A DNA stretch of 64,000 nucleotides from JABDOU01 sp041567895. Lineage in GTDB: Bacteria > Actinomycetota > Acidimicrobiia > Spongiisociales > SHLN01. Of this stretch, positions 60,770 to 64,000 are shown in pieces. The notes beneath the pieces were generated by a model that worked only from the letters and a program-made list of their open reading frames with translations, ran no database searches and was not told where the DNA came from. Within the stretch, counting starts at the first letter, position 1. Each line of letters opens with the position of its first letter. Where the stretch lies: the NCBI GenBank assembly GCA_041567895.1, contig JBFGAX010000007.1:5961-69960 (forward strand). The letters run 5' to 3'. The translations under genes were made by a program, and so were the position numbers.

Positions 60770-62169
60770 CCGCCGAAGTTACCGTTGTAGTTCGTGCCCA
60801 GGTACGCCCCCCAGCTGATGCGTTCCGGAGTCGGCACGCCAAGCTCACGGCGTTCGACCCGCGATCCGTCGCCATCGAAACTCGATCCGACGTATTCGAG
60901 CGAGCCGTCACCATCCAGATCGGAAACCAGGCCGGTACCAAAGCTTCGGGCGGCGCGTTCAATCAGCACCGAGCTTTTCCCTCGGCCGGGGTCGACCAGA
61001 AGCACGACCTGATTTCCTTCGAACAGCGGACTCAGTGTGATGATGACGTCGTCTTTTCCATCCCCGCCCATGTCGATTGCTAGGGGCGATGTCACGACGG
61101 GTTGCGCGAACGTCTGTCGCCACAGCTCTTCGCCGGTTGCCCCCGACACAGCCACCAGCACCGACTCCCGATAGTCGGGCAATCGACCGATGGAAAACGC
61201 TCCAAACACGTCCGGAATACCGTCTTCGTCAAAGAACCCGATCGCGGGCGAGGCCCAGGTTTCGGCATCATCCACCCCGATGGCCCAGATCACAGCGAGT
61301 GTCTCGCCGTCGATGGCAATCAGGCGTCCGTCAAACGTCGCTATGACAATCTCGGGAGTGCCGTCGTTGGTCAGATCAACCATGGACGGAGGCGCCACCA
61401 TGCCCCTGTCGGACAATGGCGTAACAATCGGTAATGCGCTCCCGATGTCACCCCGTAGAACATCATCGAAGCCGACGACCCAGAGCGAACCGGCTTTGGT
61501 TTCGCCACCGGTGCCGAACACAACGAGATCGGCGGCGTCCGAGGCCCGCCGATACAGCAGCGCCGACATATAGGTTTCGGCCCCGTCCGGTGTCTGGCTG
61601 ATGGAGAGCACGCGCCCGGATGCGCCGCTCACCAACACCAGATGGCCAGGAGGTCGCGGGAAAAATGGCGGCAATCCGGAGTCACCGCCATTGGCAACGA
61701 GCAGATCCGGGAGCCCGTCGTCGTCTACATCGCCGACGAATTGGGGCGTGTAGAAGTTGAGCCAGCGTTCCTGACCCACCGGGACATCTGCGTCGAATTC
61801 CCACAACAGCCGGCCAGCGGTGCCATCAATCGCGTAGAGCTCTCCATTGCGACCACCGATGACCACATCGGGGACATCGTCGTCGGTCAGATGACCGAGA
61901 GCGGCCGAGCCGACCATCTCATCGCCCGTGTCTATCCGCCAGAGAAGTTCTCCAGAGGCTCCATCGCGGGCGGTGACAAACCCCTCTTTAGGCAAGGTTT
62001 CGTTTCCATGCCCGGCTATGACATCCCGTATCCCGTCACCGTTGAGGTCGGTCGCACGAATCGACGAGAAAATCCTGTGTTCGTCGCCGACCTCCCATGT
62101 CGAATCGAAAGAAACTCCGGCGCTGCAACCGACCAGGGTGAGAATCAGGCCGAACATGAGGTGCCGCAC
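60766..62169 (-). CDS. FG-GAP/PQQ-type beta-propeller lipoprotein
   Basis: The protein (about 467 residues) has a lipoprotein signal (MFGLILTLVGC, Cys15 from the GTG) and a series of propeller-like repeats of two kinds. One kind has acidic loops such as DLNGDGIRDVIAG, DVDDDGLPDLLVANG and DLDGDGSLEYVG. The other has PQQ-like strands such as DGASGELLWRIDTGD and DGTAGRLLWEFDAD. It is probably a surface-exposed 7- or 8-blade propeller of unknown ligand. The GTG at 62169 is chosen because it supplies the basic N-terminus of the signal and TAGTCT ends 7 bases before it; the ATG at 62157 is an alternative. Confidence 0.8.
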   Translation of the reverse strand: MRHLMFGLILTLVGCSAGVSFDSTWEVGDEHRIFSSIRATDLNGDGIRDVIAGHGNETLPKEGFVTARDGASGELLWRIDTGDEMVGSAALGHLTDDDVPDVVIGGRNGELYAIDGTAGRLLWEFDADVPVGQERWLNFYTPQFVGDVDDDGLPDLLVANGGDSGLPPFFPRPPGHLVLVSGASGRVLSISQTPDGAETYMSALLYRRASDAADLVVFGTGGETKAGSLWVVGFDDVLRGDIGSALPIVTPLSDRGMVAPPSMVDLTNDGTPEIVIATFDGRLIAIDGETLAVIWAIGVDDAETWASPAIGFFDEDGIPDVFGAFSIGRLPDYRESVLVAVSGATGEELWRQTFAQPVVTSPLAIDMGGDGKDDVIITLSPLFEGNQVVLLVDPGRGKSSVLIERAARSFGTGLVSDLDGDGSLEYVGSSFDGDGSRVERRELGVPTPERISWGAYLGTNYNGNFGG

Positions 62170-62176
62170 CCGAAAC

Positions 62177-62182
62177 AGACTA
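62177..62182 (-). promoter_or_regulatory. -10 box of a leaderless promoter (beta-propeller gene)
   Basis: TAGTCT on the minus strand ends 7 bases before the GTG at 62169. It supports that start over the ATG at 62157. Confidence 0.42.
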
Positions 62183-62267
62183 CGGCCGACCTCACCGCAC
62201 AATCGCAGGCGCGCGCTCGAATCCACGATCGTAAGATGGTCCAACGAGCGGCTGGGAGCATCGAGAT

Positions 62268-62837
62268 ATGACATGGCAATCTGTGCAATTCTCCCTTCCG
62301 CCATGGATAGAAGAAGTTGCACCTGAGGGACTTGTACTATCCACGCTGGAGGAGCGCATGCGATTCGTGGTCGAATTGGCGAGTCGCAACGTCAAAGCCG
62401 AGACGGGTGGCCCATTCGGCGCCGCAATCTTTGAAACCGCCTCGGGCAAACTGATCGCTCCCGGCGTCAACCGGGTGGTACCAAGCAACATTCCCACTGC
62501 TCATGCTGAGGTCATGGCCATCTCGATCGCCGGCCAGATGGTCGGTTCGTTCACGCTCGCTGCTGTTGGAATGCCCGCAGCAGAGCTGGTCACGTCTTCG
62601 GAGCCGTGCTCGATGTGCTTTGGCGCAATCCCCTGGTCGGGCGTCCGCAAAATGATTTTTGGAGCGACGGCGGAGGATGCGGAGGCAATCGGATTTGATG
62701 AAGGTCCCAAACCCGAGAATTGGATCGAGGCGCTCGAAGAGCGCGGCATCGAGGTGGTTGCAGGGTTTCTCGCAGCGGAAGCCGGGGCGGCGCTCCGTGC
62801 CTACGGAGAGGGCGGGTATGAGGTATACAACGGCTGA
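62268..62837 (+). CDS. Guanine-deaminase-like cytidine/deoxycytidylate deaminase family enzyme
   Basis: This 189-residue zinc enzyme has the deaminase motifs HAE (79-81) with the proton-shuttling Glu, and PCSMC (113-117) with the two zinc cysteines. The surrounding pattern ETGGPFGAAIFETASGKLIAPGVNRVVPSNIPTAHAEVMAIS and SSEPCSMCFGAIPWSGVRKMIFGA resembles bacterial guanine deaminase (GuaD type) or a nucleoside deaminase more than TadA. It would convert guanine to xanthine and so feed the xanthine hydroxylases. GGGAG lies 10 bases upstream. Its stop overlaps the start of the next gene (TGATG), tying it to the hydroxylase genes. Confidence 0.85.
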   Translation: MTWQSVQFSLPPWIEEVAPEGLVLSTLEERMRFVVELASRNVKAETGGPFGAAIFETASGKLIAPGVNRVVPSNIPTAHAEVMAISIAGQMVGSFTLAAVGMPAAELVTSSEPCSMCFGAIPWSGVRKMIFGATAEDAEAIGFDEGPKPENWIEALEERGIEVVAGFLAAEAGAALRAYGEGGYEVYNG

Positions 62838-64000
62838 TGCATGAAGTCCAGCTGACCGGCACTCCGATATCGCGTCACATCGCGCCTACGAGGCTTCAAG
62901 ACGCATTGGATCTGCTGGCCCAATACGGATCGAGCGCCAGGTTGATCGCCGGAGGCACCGACCTCATCATGGAACTCGATCGGCGGGGGCGGCCTGGTGT
63001 CTCAGTTCTGATCGATATCACCCGGCTCGAGGGTCTGAGCGATATCGAACACCTCGAAGATGGTCGGATTCGCATGGGCGCGCTCGTCACGCACAACCAG
63101 GTGGTTGCCTCGGACTTGCTGTGGGAAGTTGCGCCTCCCCTTGCTCAGGCCAGTTGGGAGGTGGGCTCGCCTCAATTACGAAATCGGGCGACGGTTGTGG
63201 GCAATCTGGTGACAGCCAGTCCGGCGAACGACACGATCAGTCCGCTGCGTGTGCTCGATGCCGACCTCACGCTCGCCTCGACCGGCGGCGAACGCACGGT
63301 CGCTCTTGCAGAATTCCACACCGGAGTTCGCACGTCAGTTCTGCGTCCGGACGAAATGGTCACGCATGTGACCTTCCGCTCGTTGTATCCAGATGAACGA
63401 GCCGTGTTCGTGAAAGCCGGAAACCGCAGCGCTCAGGCCATATCGGTCGTCCACGGCACGATCTCTGTGCGGCTCGCAGGTGAATCTGTAACGGACGCCC
63501 GGATCGCCCTCGGCTCGGTCGCCCCGACCATCGTCACGGTGGAGTCGGCCGAGAGTTTGCTCGTTGCCCAACCTCTCTCCGACGAAAACATCGTTGCAGC
63601 TGCCGAGGCCGCAGCGGCAGCGTGCCGACCGATCGACGACGTGCGATCGAGCGCGGGTCATCGATCCGCCATGGTTGTCGCAATGGTGACGCGGGCGCTC
63701 GAGACCTTGAGGGACGACGCATCAATTCGTCCTGAGAATCCCGCCCTTTTGTCTCAAACCGGCACGAGCCACATACCCGGGTCAGAAGTCGACGCAGCCG
63801 CCACTACGGAGATCGAAACAACGGTCAACGGCGTACCTCGCCAGGGATCCAGGGCTCCCGGCGAAACACTCCTCGATTGGATTCGTGACGAGCTGGGGTT
63901 GACGGGCACCAAGGAAGGCTGCGCAGAAGGCGAATGCGGGGCATGCACGGTCATCGTAGATGGAAGCGCCGTGATGTCGTGTCTCGCGCCTGCTGCGATG
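62837..64000 (+). CDS. Xanthine-dehydrogenase-type FAD subunit fused to a [2Fe-2S] domain (3' end missing)
   Basis: The first 388 codons are present; the gene runs off the right edge. Residues 15-290 form the FAD-binding domain of the CoxM/XdhB family: RLIAGGTDLIMELDRRG, then SPQLRNRATVVGNLVTASPANDT and the C-terminal CO-dehydrogenase flavoprotein region. From about residue 325 a plant-type [2Fe-2S] domain begins (TTVNGVPRQGSRAPGETLLDWIRDELGLTGTKEGCAEGECGACTVIVDG), with the expected CxxxxCGxC pattern. FAD-first fusions to the iron-sulfur domain occur in some bacterial hydroxylases. A molybdopterin subunit gene is expected right of the window. The ATG overlaps the deaminase stop. Confidence 0.92.
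   Translation, partial: MHEVQLTGTPISRHIAPTRLQDALDLLAQYGSSARLIAGGTDLIMELDRRGRPGVSVLIDITRLEGLSDIEHLEDGRIRMGALVTHNQVVASDLLWEVAPPLAQASWEVGSPQLRNRATVVGNLVTASPANDTISPLRVLDADLTLASTGGERTVALAEFHTGVRTSVLRPDEMVTHVTFRSLYPDERAVFVKAGNRSAQAISVVHGTISVRLAGESVTDARIALGSVAPTIVTVESAESLLVAQPLSDENIVAAAEAAAAACRPIDDVRSSAGHRSAMVVAMVTRALETLRDDASIRPENPALLSQTGTSHIPGSEVDAAATTEIETTVNGVPRQGSRAPGETLLDWIRDELGLTGTKEGCAEGECGACTVIVDGSAVMSCLAPAAM

Overview
The window looks like a chromosomal segment of a high-GC actinobacterium, most probably Acidimicrobiia or a near relative. The main evidence is a proteasome-activator (Bpa/PafE) homologue, a dnaE2 polymerase behind an actinobacterial LexA box, an actinobacterial-type Flp/Tad pilus locus without a secretin, many GTG/TTG starts, and many genes that appear to be transcribed without a leader (a TAnnnT box 6-7 nt before the start codon). 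This placement is an inference from gene content; no rRNA or tRNA gene was seen. No CRISPR array, insertion sequence or prophage was seen. The window begins inside an amino-acid-type binding lipoprotein and ends inside a FAD/[2Fe-2S] subunit of a xanthine-dehydrogenase-type enzyme.

Layout. 1-8300 holds housekeeping genes: a solute-binding lipoprotein, Bpa, 4-alpha-glucanotransferase, an acyltransferase, two small membrane proteins, a cytochrome c, a D-2-hydroxyacid dehydrogenase, a sulfatase and a DUF429 protein. 8300-16740 holds SOS-controlled dnaE2, a patatin-like lipase, homogentisate dioxygenase, a GlcD/Dld-type oxidase and an aromatic amino acid decarboxylase. 16741-19205 is a sulfur-transfer module (rhodanese-metallo-beta-lactamase fusion, ArsR regulator, DsrE-like protein, TusA) with two copies of one inverted-repeat operator. 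19216-24681 holds an SGNH hydrolase, a folate enzyme, an SDR, a DUF4349 lipoprotein and a LuxR-type regulator with a degenerate receiver. 24805-33932 is a nine-gene Flp/Tad pilus operon that ends with a DnaB-like RecA-fold ATPase.

34064-38252 is a five-gene operon: two PLP fold-type-II enzymes, a small HTH protein, a thiamine-binding-like protein and a carbon-nitrogen hydrolase. 38362-41706 is an ABC-2 exporter. 41723-43183 holds a DUF1697 protein and an ornithine-cyclodeaminase-like enzyme. 43209-49388 is a complete phosphate module (pstSCAB, phoU, response regulator, histidine kinase). 49532-64000 is a purine-catabolism region: a short YgfK-like iron-sulfur oxidoreductase, an N-carbamoyl-D-amino-acid hydrolase, a fused [2Fe-2S]/molybdopterin hydroxylase, an SsnA-like amidohydrolase, a BMP-type nucleoside ABC transporter, a guanine-deaminase-like enzyme and the start of a second hydroxylase.

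The most interesting point is that the two catabolic operons, about 11 kb apart, share a nearly identical operator (GTTTTAC-N5-GTAAA). Together they resemble the E. coli ygeW-ygeX-ygeY-hyuA-ygfK-ssnA-xdhD region linked to oxygen-independent urate breakdown, but here two nitrilase-superfamily carbamoyl hydrolases are present and no YgeW, YgeY or HyuA homologue was recognised. Other points to follow are the DnaB-like ATPase inside a pilus operon, the duplicated ArsR operator in the sulfur module, and the recurrent leaderless promoter signature.
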